DNA of 64,000 nucleotides, from positions 434,001 through 498,000 of the forward strand of contig JAMWFC010000091.1 in assembly GCA_027475525.1 (NCBI GenBank), given 5' to 3'. Shown in pieces: positions 1 to 12,780 of this stretch; the stretch's first letter is position 1; the number at the start of each line of letters is the position of its first letter. The stretch comes from Macrolepiota albuminosa. Taxonomy: Eukaryota > Basidiomycota > Agaricomycetes > Agaricales > Agaricaceae. Below the pieces are notes generated by a model that had not been told where the DNA came from, did no database searches, and saw only the letters and a program-made list of their open reading frames with translations. The position numbers and the translations under genes are program-made.

Positions 1-505
1 CACCCCGCATGCGCGATCCTGGTATACAGTTCTCCTCCTGCTACTCAATGCCTCCCGGAGTTTATCACAGATACCCTGGAACCCCAGAGACCCAAACCTG
101 GCTCCGTAGTACTTATAGTGTAGCTCCCCATTGTATTTGCTAGTCTTGATATTACACTTGTTTGCTTGCGTGCCCCTTTGACTGACTGGTATGCCTGATT
201 AGTACGCTTTGACTGGCACGCTCAAATTGTTCACATGCTCTTAAGACTGGTATGCACTTCATATCTTAAACTTACTAACTGGGTCTCATCCTAAAACCTC
301 CAGTTCTCGACTCAACTCAAACCCTCTGATCTCTTTGCCTCCACCCAATTCCCGGACTAAGTCCTCTACCCCGGGAATCCCCTGTTCACGTCTTGAACCC
401 CAGAAGCTCAGTCCGGAGTTCCAGACACCTGAGTACACGTAGATCAAGTCCGCCTCATAAGGGCATTGCTTTCCTGGAAAGCCCCCAACTCAGTGGAATC
501 TGACA
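1..505 (+). repeat. Chromovirus LTR, 5'-truncated by window start
   Basis: This is the 3' two thirds of the same LTR family found complete at 17120, 45137, 48174, 55847 (-) and 61313 (-). It shares the TATA-like 'acttatagtg', the 'agtcttgatatta' block and the closing gaatctgaca. After position 505 the sequence is not the chromovirus leader, so this is a solo LTR or a 3' LTR, not a 5' LTR. Many CpG sites of the younger copies read TpG or CpA here (for example tggaatctgaca against cggaacctgaca), which suggests an older insertion. Confidence 0.85.
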
Positions 506-924
506 ATCAACAGCTGTGATTCAAGGAATAAGCTTAAATTTTCCATACAAAGATTGAATACCAACGGCAATAAGCACGTTGCGAGGTCACATTCACTACA
601 CCCCTCTGACACAAAGCAAGAGGCCCATAGCCTAGGGTCAGAGCAATGTTTTCAATTTTCTCCAACTTGTCAGTATCTTCAGTGAAATATGCTTCAAGAT
701 AATCGATGTCAAATGATACGTCAAGATACTGGATGTAATGATCCTTGAAAACAACTCAATCGTAGTGTTCACAATGTAGTACTTGGTGTAAGTATTACTG
801 ATAGTTCTGGGGCTTTCTTGAAGTCTTAGAAAGTGACCTCTAATCCACACTGGTGCTTGATGATAAAAACTTGATGTATTGGATGCTTCACAGAATATCA
901 AATATCCTGATAGGCAGAAGAAGG
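506..924. other. Intergenic, no gene seen
   Basis: This is AT-rich sequence between the LTR and the minisatellite. A 97-codon minus-strand ORF (638-931) has no recognisable motif and runs into the repeat, so I do not treat it as a gene. Confidence 0.5.
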
Positions 925-1230
925 TTCTCAATAAACTTCAGCCTAAGCAGTTCACTCCCTGGGAACCACCGAGCCTTTGTCTACCAATAGACTTCCAATG
1001 AGAGGTGCTCAATAAACTCTAGCCTAAGTGATTCACTCCCTGGGAACCACCGAGCCTTTGCCTATCAACTTCCAATGAGAGGTGCTCAATAAACTCTAGC
1101 CTAAGTGATTCACTCCCTGGGAACCACCGAGCCTTTGCCTATCAATTGCCTTCAAATGAGAGGTGTTCAATAAACTCTAGCCTAAGTGATTCACTCTCTG
1201 GGAACCACCAAGCCTTTGCCTATCAATTGC
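925..1230. repeat. Minisatellite with 81-bp unit
   Basis: The segment 'ttcactccctgggaaccacc' recurs at 951, 1032, 1109 and, slightly changed, at 1190. Spacings are 81, 77 and 81 bp. The 77-bp step is an exact duplication of 991-1067 as 1068-1144, the same odd period seen twelve more times in this window. The true array is probably about three 81-bp units plus one assembly duplicate. No coding potential is evident. Confidence 0.8.
991..1144. repeat. 77-bp exact tandem duplication (no. 1)
   Basis: Bases 991-1067 are repeated without change at 1068-1144, inside the 81-bp minisatellite. The period is 77 bp, unlike the neighbouring 81-bp units. Confidence 0.85.
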
Positions 1231-1846
1231 CTGTTTATTCTCTACTCTACTTGGACTATTTATACTAATTTTCCAGTGCACAGACCACCAGATCACATGA
1301 CTTTTTGCTCTTGACCTCCCAGCATTCCTGACCTAATTTGTGGTTCCATTTTCCATTTTGGTGATGCATGTTTCAGTGCCACCATTCCATTCATTTCTTC
1401 CTTCCTCCATTCAATGCATGTGCCACCATTCCATTCATCTCTTTTGACATTCCTCCATGCTTCTTTCCCTTTCCCCTTTCAGTCATATCAAATTGGGCAT
1501 TGTCAGATCAGATCTTAATCTAGATCATCACAATTTGATCCCCTTTTGTCACCTCTGCCAGCTCCCATGCTTCCCCTCCCCATAACAGTGGTTGGACTAT
1601 TGTTGAGTTGATAGCTTGAGCTGGTCCCTGCCTTTTGTTCTGTACTGTCTGTGTATTTATTGGGGTGTTTTTGGAGATATAATTTGTTGAGACTGCTACC
1701 AGGAGGCTTACAGTTTTCAGCCTTATGATTAAATGTTTATTTTGACTTCTGGTGCATGTTGTGTCTCTGACTGCTGGTACAGCATCGTATCAACAAGTAG
1801 AAAATATCTATCATCAATCATTGATATAAGTCAAAGGCTTTCTGAC
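1231..1846. other. Intergenic, no gene seen
   Basis: This is AT-rich and pyrimidine-rich sequence with short imperfect repeats such as ccaccattccattcat (near 1378 and 1420). I see no ORF with support, no tRNA and no LTR termini. Confidence 0.5.
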
Positions 1847-2851
1847 TTACACTACAAACGGTCTACCTAGTTTGTCATACTCCAGAGATAGTCGTCCAGC
1901 ATATTTTTTGGTTTTGGAATTATAACTCTGGCTGATTATGGTATGATGTATCAAGAGCTCATCTAAAAATCTCTGCTCTGACGATGAAAGAACAGTTGCT
2001 TCATGAAGAGGTGCATTACAGCCTAATTTTCTCATTGCAGAGATAAATGCTGCTGTTTTCTCAAAAATGTCATGAGTTGGTGAGGAGCACACAACTTGAT
2101 GATCAATATCCTGTGCAAGATGTTGTTCAACATTGCTCTGGCTTGCAGCTACATGAGGGTGTTGCATTTCAATCATATTTGCATTTGGACAAACTTTGGA
2201 GCCTTGACCTGAAAGGTAGAACAGAAAATATATTGGATCAAAGAAGAATAGACATTTCATACAATATATACATGTAAAATAATGCTTGATACATGGTACT
2301 AGATGCTCCTCATCATCCTCAACATGCAGAAGCAATACCATAACACTCTCTCCTGCCCTGATTCCACCAGATGGTGATCTTAAAGAGTATGCGAAGTCAA
2401 GCCATGGTTTTTGCCAGTTCTTCAAGTCCTGCCGAAATAAGTAACCAATGGGATTCTCTGGTCCTGACTCAGGATATTCAATGTAGGCATGAACATCTTC
2501 ATATTGATACAGGTGGGAGAGAGGAGTTAGACAATTTAAGCGTACATTTTCATGTACTATTGGCAGGAGGCATATGGATATTTGTTGTGGACAAAGTAAA
2601 GAAGCATGAGATGGTGCAGCAGCTGTGCAAGCCTGTGAAGATGCGATGGTGATTCTTAACTGTGGCACAATATAAGCAAAAACTCCAGAAAGCCAACGTT
2701 CAACCTTGGGAGGCACTAAGATTGATGTTGCTGTAGATTCCGTGATGAGACGAGCAAGATCATAAAGCTGGGAATATATATCTACCAATAGACTAGGAGG
2801 CTGCTCAGAAGAGGCAGGATTGAGTAAATCCAATACAGAAAGTGGCAGCAT
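1847..2851 (-). CDS. Hypothetical protein, 334 codons, probable in-frame intron
   Basis: I do not recognise the family. The reading frame is open for 334 codons. Within it, 2209-2271 looks like a 63-nt intron on the minus strand (donor GTATAT, acceptor TTTCAG), and this stretch encodes an unusually aromatic run rich in Phe, Tyr and Cys. Because 63 is a multiple of three, the frame stays open spliced or not; splicing would give about 313 aa. The C-terminal part holds a charged block near 'FLDELLIHHTIISQSY' and ends 'YDKLGRPFVV'. There is no signal peptide or clear membrane segment outside the putative intron. It lies in TE-rich, AT-rich DNA, so it may be an accessory ORF of a mobile element or a lineage-specific gene. 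Confidence 0.45.
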   Translation of the reverse strand: MLPLSVLDLLNPASSEQPPSLLVDIYSQLYDLARLITESTATSILVPPKVERWLSGVFAYIVPQLRITIASSQACTAAAPSHASLLCPQQISICLLPIVHENVRLNCLTPLSHLYQYEDVHAYIEYPESGPENPIGYLFRQDLKNWQKPWLDFAYSLRSPSGGIRAGESVMVLLLHVEDDEEHLVPCIKHYFTCIYCMKCLFFFDPIYFLFYLSGQGSKVCPNANMIEMQHPHVAASQSNVEQHLAQDIDHQVVCSSPTHDIFEKTAAFISAMRKLGCNAPLHEATVLSSSEQRFLDELLIHHTIISQSYNSKTKKYAGRLSLEYDKLGRPFVV

Positions 2852-3322
2852 AATTCTCTAGCTGAGAGACTTAACAAAACCCACCAAAATCATCCTGAAA
2901 TTGTGCCAGCACTAATAACCAACTAAGGGCTCCAAATTGCCTCAGAACTTCTTGAAGACATTGCGGAAAATAAGTCCAAAGCTGCCTTGAGCATACACCA
3001 ATGGAGAAATATTTGATGAGCAAGGATCTGCAGTCCTTCCTCCATCAATGACTGGCTGTGCATGTCATATCACCTCAAAACTACTCATGCCAGACAAGCA
3101 GGTTAAGAAAGCTCCTGACAAATATCCAAAATTGTGCTGGAAAGCTGGAATCAATCTGATAGAAAGCATAGGCATTGGTGTAGAGATACGCCTAAATACA
3201 AGCTCAAGACTCACCAAAATTACTCAGGAATCCCACTGTATCGGGCCTGAACTCTGATTGTTGCTCAAAGACATCAATGTAAAACAAGGCTCTGAGCATA
3301 TGTCAAAAGAGAACGTGATATC
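2852..3322. other. Intergenic, no gene seen
   Basis: This is AT-rich sequence upstream of the minus-strand ORF. A 69-codon plus-strand ORF at 3048 has no motif. A promoter for the minus-strand gene would lie here, but I see no convincing TATA element. Confidence 0.4.
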
Positions 3323-3628
3323 TGTGAAGATCTGCACCATGCAAGCCTCAAAAATTGGCAAAAATTCTTGTATTTGTGGTTATTTTACTTCGAGGTTGTT
3401 TACACTCTAGTCTGACAGGACCTGTCCAAGAACGGTCAATCAGATTGTTAGATAGGATTGAGTAAGACCAATTGACTATAAACTCAGTTAATTGGTCTAA
3501 CTTGATCCCATCTAACAATCTGATTGACCGTTTTTGACAGTAGGAGTGTAAACAACCTTCAAGTAAAATAACCACAAATACAAGAATTTTAACCAATTTT
3601 TGAGGCTTGCACAGTGCAGATTATGTCA
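3323..3628. mobile_element. Foldback / MITE-like element (large inverted repeat)
   Basis: The two halves are reverse complements over most of their length. Left arm: 'atctgcaccatgcaagcctc' near 3328, then a block including 'cttgtatttgtggttatttt'. Right arm: 'aaaataaccacaaatacaag', then 'gaggcttgcacagtgcagat' near 3618. The centre (about 3440-3500) holds a smaller imperfect inverted repeat around 'cagattgttagataggattg'. No ORF fits a transposase. Related sequence ('gggattgagtaagaccaatt') recurs near 3906, and a 'gtcctaagc' block recurs near 3631 and 3742, so copies of a small family probably lie together. I see no clean target-site duplication. Confidence 0.7.
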
Positions 3629-4901
3629 CTGTCCTAAGCGTTAACTTTCTAACCTTGCTAACCACAGCAGCTAACCCAGCAATGTTTGATATGTACATTC
3701 AAGTTAATGCACCTTGCCAACCCTAAGAAAAATATGTCCCTGTCCTAAGCATTAACCTTCTAACTTATGAATTTTAATATATATTTCTATTTAATATTGA
3801 CGCTCCACTCAAAGTTGGGTCTACAAAAAGCATGATAAGCAGACAAATAAAACGTCCACGCTGGCAGCAAGTGTCAAAAATGACGTTTGATCTGATTGTT
3901 GATGGGATTGAGTAAGACCAATTGACCCTCTACTCAAACCTTGACACATGCATTGCGTTCTCCCTACCTTCCACATACCTTTGTTACTCAACCCTGATCC
4001 CACTGCCCTACACATGCAACAACCCGCCGCGGCCACAAAAGGAAGCCAAAGGCTCCAGGAGAGGAAAGCTTGATGAGACATGGAAAAAAGAAGTGGAAAA
4101 ACAATGGGAAAGAGTTTAGCCAGGGAAGCAGGAAAAATCATGTGTGCTGAGCACTGGAAAACACAAATACCAGTGCCCAGCCCTGGAAAACTGGACAAAC
4201 TAGACGCTTAGACCTGCCGGACATAACGATGTATTGATTACCACGCAAATATGCAGTGGTCTGTATATAGGGAGGAAATGTATAAAAGCAGAGGGGTAAT
4301 GGGGGAGTCAGGCAAGCAATCAACTTGCCACGGCTCAGAGTCCCCAGAGAGTGGACATCTTAGGCCAATGCAATTAAATTGACTTCAGGTTATTTAGTAG
4401 TAATACTATTTGCATTCCAATTTTGAGTGTAAATTATATTTTACATTCAAATTAAATTCAATAAAAATTATAAGCTTCTTTTACAAAGTGCGCGCTAGTG
4501 TGACTACTGCCCCACATACTCTGTGGAATTGGGGAAATTGAAATATAACAAAGTTTAGTCTGAATTCCATTTCGGACTACTTTACATAAAGTAAATAACT
4601 CCATTTTGCATCAATATATTCGATAGAAAGACTTAACTTGGATATTGTTGGTTTCTTGATTTGATTTCTTAAGTTGAATCCTGACAGCAAGTTCATGAAG
4701 AGGGTGTATGAGGCTGGATGTGCACGAGGAAGGTCACAGTCAGCGCAGACAAGCGACGATGAAATCTTGACTTAGTATTCATGTGAGAACTGGAGTTTAA
4801 CATAAGTAGTTTAGTATATTCATGTATTAAGAACAATGTAACTATTGTGCTCACCTGGAGCTCAATATAAGTAGTTGAACTCCATGTGGGCGAACATGAA
4901 C
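3629..4901. other. Intergenic, decayed repeats, no gene seen
   Basis: This is AT-rich sequence with fragments related to the foldback element (about 3890-3935). The minus-strand ORFs at 3821-4198 and 4138-4323 overlap each other in different frames and show no domain. The LINE inserted at 4918. Confidence 0.4.
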
Positions 4902-4917
4902 ATAAAACTGCAGTCCT
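4902..4917. repeat. LINE target-site duplication, left copy
   Basis: The 16 bases ataaaactgcagtcct here are identical to 13031-13046, immediately after the A-rich tail of the LINE. This is the expected footprint of target-primed reverse transcription and fixes both ends of the element. Confidence 0.85.
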
Positions 4918-5614
4918 GGGGGCCCTTTGACCGGTAACTACCATATGGTACCTATAAACTTGTACAAACTATTCATACGATGCAGGCAGCTAATGCTGAC
5001 CTGCTGCCCCCTAACAGGAGCCACACCGAAAGGTGTCAGAGCATCAAAAGATGCCAACATCAAAAAGTGTAGTCAATGCCCCCCCCAACTTCCATGCCTA
5101 CAAGTGCACCCCAGCATGAACTGAAGTGCCCCCCAGTGGAAACTGGTCCCACATGGACCTACCCCTATCAGGCCAAATGCTGAAACACCTCAGCTCTCTG
5201 GAGTGAATCAACTACCAGGAAGAGGACAAGGGAATATGAGGAGCCAAACCACAAGTTTATCTATCTGGTTGACCAAATGTATTAGACTAAAATTGTATGA
5301 TTCCAATACCATACAGCATGAAGTGAACATGGCCCAGGAACACACTAAGAAAATTTTTTCAATGCCTTCCAAGTGACCCGGTAACCTAGCCCACCAGTTA
5401 ACATCGTCTCAAATATATTCATCTCCTAGAGTCAAAACCACCCTACATGTCAAGTGGACACAACACTATGAATGGAAATTACATCCAAAATACTCCTCCA
5501 CCAAATGAACCCTCCACCACTGAGCTGGCCCCCCTCCAGAATGAGGCATTAACCTAATCCCAACATCCAACCCAGGCAAACGAAGCCTTTCCACCTCTGC
5601 TATCAAGAGAGAAT

Positions 5615-7303
5615 ATGGAAAAAGATCTGGCCCTGAAAACAAACATTGGTAGGATTAAACTAGTCTTTGGAAGAAGTCATCCTAGAAACCCGGATAATGC
5701 TAAGCACCCCCAGCCTCCTAGCCCCATGAAAGATAGAACGCCAAAACATCACATCTCTGATGCAGACCCAGCACTAGACTTTCCTGAGCCCCCGTCCCAA
5801 TATCTCAGCACTGAAGATGAACTATCTTCCACGCCCCTCCACAGGCCTCAGGGCTCCAGTATGCAGGAGAGTCTATTTCCCCATGAAGTAGACATCCCTA
5901 TACCCCCCATTAACATTGCTGATATGAATAGCCCAGCCATGGCCAGTCATGACGGTTCAGCGGGAATTCCCAACACCAGGAGAATGGGCCCAAGAAGAGA
6001 CTCAATGGACATTGATGAGGAGTTTTTAAATCAGAGCAACACTGCTGTCACCAATGAGGAGTGGGATACACCCTGCCAGCTGAACACGTCATTTCAGTTT
6101 ACCAACCCCCCCTTCACTCAAGGCTCCCTGACACCCACCTCCCAATGTGTAGGAGATAAGGCAGCCAGAATAGGTGCCTCAGCCCACTGTGATGGCCTCT
6201 CCCACCCCTCTAGTCGTGCCAGCATGAGATCCCTAAATTAAAGCATCTACTATGACACAAAAAACGAAGACCACGTCATCACCAACTCTGCTGGTCTGCA
6301 AAGGATGGCAACCCCAAATGGAGAATGGCCCAAGATCCATCTGGATGCCAATCCACTGGACAATGTTATTGCATCACAAGCCATGGCATGGAACAAGGTT
6401 ACCACGGGTAAACTCTGGGCTAGGGTCTTCAGAGGCAGATACAAAACTAATAGCCTGGGCACGGTTGACAAAACATGTGTGCTCATTAAAAGCCTCATCT
6501 GAGTAGAAGAAGACGTATCTTTAGGTGTCTTGTTCCCTCAACAAGATTGTGCCACAGGTCCTGATTGATTCCCCATGCCATACCATATATTAGTATTGGG
6601 CCTCAACCAAGCCCAGATAGATCACTTAACTGGCCTTGAAGTCATGTCGACAAAGGATATAACAATAATTTTTAAGCCATTCAAAGATCAGTGCCCTTCT
6701 TTTGTCCTCACCATCTACAGGCTCACCTTCAATGACTTAAACAAGGCTTGCCAAGCCATTGCTAACCTGGTGAGGTCATGCATCAGGGACTCTGAGCCCA
6801 TCATGAAGCACATCATGGAATGTGCTCTGAAGTTAAAGGAGAGGGTTACCAACGATGTCCTCAATAATATCTCAGTAAAATTCCTCAACGTTAAAAGGAG
6901 TAATGCGAACAGTGGCGATTTCAGGGGTTGGAACGTTTTTCTCCACCACTCTTATCTCTCAGATGAAGATCACATCAAACTCATCTAGATGATGAGGACA
7001 TGCACCTTTCCCTCAGCCACAGCAGGCTTCGGTATCCCCCTCCATGGCAAAGACACACTTCTGTGTGTCAATTGTAAATCAGTTGACCACGACATGCTTA
7101 ACTGCCCATTTTCTGACCTACCAGGCTGGCTGGATTACCAAGTACCTGCAGAACAGCAGAACAAAGCTTCAACAAGGGCATATGGTGACAATACAACGAA
7201 CTACCACGATAACTATGTGGGCTTCAGGGGAAGAGGCAGAGGAAGGGGTGGAAGAAGTGGTAGGCCCTATGGATGTCACGGTTTCAGAGGCCAATGGCAG
7301 TAG
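5615..7303 (+). pseudogene. LINE ORF1 (Gag-like, CCHC + RGG box)
   Basis: Four open stretches (5615-6241, 6305-6502, 6575-6988, 6989-7303) share one frame, so this is one gene of about 560 codons interrupted by in-frame stops. The N-terminal 200 residues are Pro/Ser-rich and low in complexity. The central part resembles the conserved core of agaricomycete LINE ORF1 proteins. A zinc knuckle 'CVNCKSVDHDMLNC' (C-x2-C-x4-H-x4-C, about 7060-7100) is followed by 'LPGW', typical of this family, and by an RGRGRGRGG tract (about 7225-7260) expected to bind RNA. At 6986 a TAG sits just before 'MMRTC', where relatives as I recall them have Trp, which fits a TGG to TAG change. The start ATG at 5615 is the first in frame. 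The role in life would be RNA binding and RNP formation for retrotransposition. Confidence 0.75.
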
Positions 7304-7701
7304 ACACACACCTTTGCCCATCATAGAATGCACCAATGTTAAAGTGAAATATCAACACCCCCTTCCATGAGTAGTTGTAATTAACTCAGAGTGCTACCAT
7401 GTTAAGCAATGTGAGTAATTGCTGACATGGATGAAATACATCTTAAGGCATCAGACTGAAATATATTAGCCATACGTGGTACATGTAAATCTAAAGCCTG
7501 GTTAAAAGACAAACAACGGCAGTCTACAAAAAATAGAGGAAGATGCCATGCAGCAGTCCTACTTAAGCTAAGAGTATTTACAGTGAGGTTCCCATAACCA
7601 ACCACTAATCTTTAATGCAACGTCCTCCCTGAGCACTTGGAAAATGTGCTCACCTCAAGATAGCATGATTGGCTACTTGGTAAGTCTTACAAACCACATC
7701 A

Positions 7702-10700
7702 ATGCCCCAATATAATAACAATGGTCAATTTATTTCTGGCACCGGTTCGAGCTTCTCTAGGTCTGGCAGGCCAAGTGAGCATGCCACCGCTCTGGCCATT
7801 AACACTGGTAATGGAGATTATGGAGGTGGATCCCAAACTGTTTCCCTTGCCCCTGCAATGGAACAACCAAACAGAGTGCTGATAAGAGACAACTATGAGC
7901 TTAATAGCTCAGAGGATGACATAGAGGTCGGAAGCCTAGACCATGATAATGCTCCAATTGCTCAGTCCCTTTCCACTATTTATGAGGAGTGTGGAGGTAG
8001 TCTAACAAGTGTGGCTAGCACACACTATAACACAACAATATCAAACCATCACCGACAAACCCAGGGGCTGCTCACCAGCACCTCACAGTCCAGATACAAT
8101 AGTGGGGCACACATCCAGCCCTATAATACTACCCCCCAAATGCAAGAAAGCACCCAAAATCTAGATCCAGACTCCAGATCACATGTCCCATAGAACTGTT
8201 TCCCTAAGTATACCAGAGTGGCCTTAAGAATAGAAACCCTTAATATAAGAGGGTTCAGAGCAGCAGAGGCCCCTAAAGCAGAAAATAAATGGAATTACAT
8301 CAACCAGGTAGTCAGGGACAAAAAGATTGGGATCTTACTGGTTCAAGAAGCCCATCTGTCAGATGACCAAAAAGACAAAATAGAGGATCTCTTTGGTAAG
8401 AGACTGAAAATACACCACTCCCCAGACTCAGACAACCCTACCAGAAAAGGAGGGGTAGTGGTAGTACTGAAAAAGAACCTCATTAATATCCAAAACTCAA
8501 AGATGAAAGTTATAATACCAGGAAGGGCAGTCCTAGTCAGCGTGAACTGGCATAGGGATGATACAATAAACATACTCATGGTCTATGCTCTCAATATGAC
8601 AGAAAATAATAGCGATGAAAACAGGCTATTCTGGACGCAGTTGAAAGACTACCTATGTTCAAATCCAAGTGTCAGAGTAGATGTAATGGTGGGTGACTGT
8701 AACATGGTCGAAGAAGCAAGGGACAGGTCTCCAGCAAGAGATGACCCAGCAGTTGCAGTGGAAGCCCTAGACCAGCTGAAGCAAGTCTTGTATCTAAGAG
8801 ATGCGTGGTGTGATGCCTACCCTATCAACAGAACATTTTCCTACATACAGGACACAACATCGTCTATGTCCCAAATCAATCAAATATACATGACTGACCC
8901 CCTGACAGTCTCAACACGTGAGTGGTCAATTGGCCCAACTGGAATTCCAGAAACAGACTACAAGCTCCTAACGGTCCAGATAGCACATGCAGATGCACCA
9001 ATAATAGGTAGAGGAAGATAGACACTAAAGAACCACGTTATAAGAGATGCAAAATTCAGGAAATTGACTATTGCCTCAGGTGCAAAAGCCTTACAATGCA
9101 TGAAAGAGGTGGGAAGTAGAAGGACCTCTGAAATCAACCCCCAAGCGATATATGAGAGTTGAAAATGGAATCTACTAGCATACACAAAGGACTGGGACAA
9201 AACAATTGTCCCAAAATATGTTGCAGAAAAAAAGGAAGTCAAACAAAGGCTGGAAGATGTACTAAGTGACCCAAATATTGACAACCCAGAGAAGAGAGTG
9301 GTGGTTAAGGAATCAGCAAAGGAGCTAGAATCATTGGAGAGGAAATATCATATGTTAAAGAGAGAAAAAGTGGCAATGAAAAATAGATTGGAAAGAAAAA
9401 CTATGTGCAAGTACTGGACAATGTCTAACAAGCAAGCATGTCCCCAAGACATGATATATGCGCTGAAAAAGGAAAATCCCAGATTACACAAATCCATGTA
9501 TGAGGAGAACTTAGTCAAAATGGCTGCACTAGCAAAGTGCTACCACAATAACCTTCAATATAAGCAATGACAAGTATCAGAAACTCTGAAGGAAAGTAAG
9601 ACAATTAAAGTTCTGGGTTCAATAAAAACACACACATTGGAGCAACAAAGAGAGAAGCTAGAAGAAACAATTGAAGCGGAAGAAATACTGACAGCGCTGA
9701 AGCTCTCTAATAACAGCTCAGCCCCTGGTCCAGACGGTATCCCATACAAGTTCTGGAAGTCATTCAACAACCAGTTTATTAATAATGCCAAGCAAAATCA
9801 AAGAGGTGGCACCCAGAAGACAACGTGTGATATAATTGAATTGCTAACAATGTTATATGAAGACCCAGGAAGGAGGATAATGGACCAAACAAAGTTGATC
9901 AGAATGATGATACAGTACACGGAGGCAAGAGAACAGAATGGTATAATAGTAGCCCTAGACTAGGAGAAAGTGTACGACAGAATTGAACATGGGTATCTGT
10001 GGAGAACACTAGAAACCTTTGGAATCCCCCCCAAATTCATAAACACGGTTAAGGCTCTATATAAAAATGCAGAGACAAAAATAATGATTAATGGAATCTT
10101 AAGCTCACCATGGAAAATAACAAGGGGAGTAAGACAAGGTGACCCACTGTCCTGCCTGTTCTTTGACCTAGCAATAGAGCCTTTAGTGGCCTCCCTAAGA
10201 GAATCAAATCTGTGTGGGTATGACATTCCTAGACAAGCAGAGAGACTAATAGCAAACCTGTTTGCAGATGATACTACAACATTCTTATCTAAGGATGATG
10301 ATATCAATGACCTTAACCCAATTTTAGATGACTGGTGCATAGTCTCAGATGTGAATTTCAACACAAACAAGACCAAGGTAATACCAATTGGTTCGCCAGA
10401 ATACAGACAGCTGGTGATAAGAAAAAGGAGGACTAGACCTGGAGGCCCTGTGATCTCGAGTAACATCTGTATTGCTGATGAGGGCACTCTGATATGTATT
10501 CTGAGAGCATGGTTTGGAAATGCAGCTGACCTTAATGCACCGTGGGTTAATGTCTTAGAGAAGATTCATAAAACACTTATGAGTTGGGAAATGAGCAACC
10601 CCACCATGGAAGGCAGATGGTTGATTGCCCAGATGGTGATTGCTGGGTTGTTACAATACCTGGCACAAGTACAAGGCATGTCACCACAAACCAAAAAGCA

Positions 10701-12780
10701 GCTATCTAGGAGAGCAGTAAAATTCCTATGAGCAGGAAAGAGCCCACTAGTAAATGAGCAGACAACCTTCAAACCCTTTGAAAAAGGGGAGAGAGCCCTA
10801 GTTGATATAAAGACCAGGAATAAAGCCATACACATCATGTGGCTGAAATTATACCTAAGTTTTGGTCAAGATCACCCATTATGGGCGGTGATAGCAGACA
10901 ATCTCATGGCGGGTAATACACCACTCTCAGACCAGAACATCAATGATAGAATTAAGATGTCGCCTTTCCTGCAAACATGGAGGATGAAAGCCACAACACA
11001 TGGTGAGGTGTGCCCAGACATAGTCAACCTATTCAAAACTGCCACAGAATTCAATGTTAGAGCTGAGAGACTAGCATTCAGTCGTAAAATACTAAGGAGT
11101 ATGCCTATGTGGTACTATCTGGCAGCTGACCCTAAATTAAGAAAAATGAATCATGGTAAAATGGCAGAGTGTCTGAAAACAAAACATAAAATCATACTTG
11201 TAGGAGATGCTGAGAAGTTAGCAAGAGTGACTGGTCACAATGACCACTGAGAATCAGATAAATGTGAGTGTAGAGTATGCATGGACATAGAAAACACAAC
11301 AGGATGCTTACACCTGCACTCATGCATAATAAGGTCAAGAGACATGCTGGGAACCCTGCCTAGTAAGTGGGACTCCAGGGCGGTACAACCAGATGATAGG
11401 CTAGTCACAATAAGTAACCGTAAGACAATGGGAGATGACTCAAACACATTTGCATTTGACCCACGACTAGCGGTAGAAGGCCCCTTATCAGACATCTTCA
11501 GAATCTTCACAACAGGGCTGGTAATCAATACGTTATACTTGATTGACAAGATAAATCTAGTGAACGAACCCCTAACAGTCTGCATAAGTGGCAAAAGCCA
11601 AATATCAAGAATACTCAAAGGCATACAAACTGGTGCAGGGGTAGCCTTCAGCAGAAAGGAGAAACTGAATATAGGACAAAAATGGATGAACGTAGAACAA
11701 GAGCAAGGGGGAGGACTCTTGCTAGCAATCATGCTAGCATCTCTGAAATCTGGTATATGTACCCCGATAACTTTCAACATCAGGTCGTACAAGGACTTAG
11801 CAGCACTAACAGAAGATCTGCAAGAATATGAGGACAAAGGTTTTGTAGGGGTAAGAAATGCTGGGTTACTCAGGACTATGATCGGTTGCCTGAGAATGCA
11901 TATGTCCCCAATCTATTTCCACAACCTTAAGGACCTACCCAGATCGAGGGAGGAAATTACAGCAGCCTCTCTAGCAAGAACTGCACTCAATAAAGATAGC
12001 ATGATGGTGCTCCCCCTGATTCCAGTGGAGTTGCATGTTACAGGGGCCAAGTTGTCAAAGATGACACAAGCCATTGCATACAAAACGATAAGAACTAACA
12101 TGAATAATCCAACAAGAGTAAGAACAAGGAAAATGTTGGATGAAGTAAAACGTGTAGTAGGTAAAGTTAACAATATGACCTCAAACGACTGACAGGTCTG
12201 GTCAAATCTACGTGACAAGGACCTGTTGAAACCAATGAGAGTTTTTCTATGGAAGTGCCTGCACAATGCCTACAAAGTTGGTTCATATTGGGACAGAGAG
12301 TCCATGACGCCAGAATTGCGGAGCAGACACCTATGTAACTATGATAACCAAGAGGACTCTCTCAACCATATCATTGCTGAATGCTCCTGTGTAGGTCAAA
12401 AGATAGTATGGGAAAGTGTTGGCAACATCTGGAAGAATAAAACAGGAAAGTACTTACAAAAGCCTAGCATAGCTGGCATCTTAAGAAGCGGGCTGATGAA
12501 AATTAAGAACAATGATGGATCCTCATCATAGAGGCTGCACACTTTATCTGGTCAATACACTGTGAAAGAGTAATACAGAATGATGGTAGCCAACAGATGA
12601 ACCTAGAAGTAGTTAATAAGTGGAATAGTGTAATCCTCAAAAGAGCAAACCTAGATATAAAAATGACAGACAGGAAGCTAGGTAAAAAAGCCATCTCACA
12701 GCTATTGGTGTTGGAGACGTGGGAGGATACCGGAATAATAGACCTCAGTACTTTAATCGAGACATCGCAAGAGAACTGAG
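7702..12780 (+). pseudogene. LINE ORF2 (APE endonuclease - reverse transcriptase)
   Basis: Frame 1 is maintained from 7702 to 12531, with stops near 8191, 9019, 9160, 9568, 9961, 10729, 11248 and 12190; the last part (12597-12780) is in another frame. The endonuclease spans about 8218-9021, with 'TLNIRGF', 'QEAHL' and 'GDCNMV'. The final SDH-type motif reads 'ETDYKLL', so the catalytic His is lost. The RT spans about 9680-10400, with 'SAPGPDGIPYKFW', 'RGVRQGDPLSCLFF' and the catalytic 'FADD' near 10263. A Cys/His cluster 'CNYDNQEDSLNHIIAEC' lies near 12330. A stop splits the RT at 9961, just before 'EKVYDRIEHGYL', where relatives commonly have Gln (CAG to TAG). The ORF2 start is not certain: 7702 is the first ATG in the frame, and a stop at 8191 separates a Ser/Asn/Gln-rich leader from the endonuclease. 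Confidence 0.8.

Noticed and set aside
951..1230. CRISPR-like array in the minisatellite
   Set aside because: Units are contiguous 81-bp repeats without unique spacers, in a eukaryote.
5615..12531. Stop-codon reassignment in the LINE (in-frame TAG, TGA and TAA)
   Set aside because: All three stops occur, while host genes such as zuotin and the transporter have none internally. Mutation of CAG, CGA, CAA and TGG explains them.
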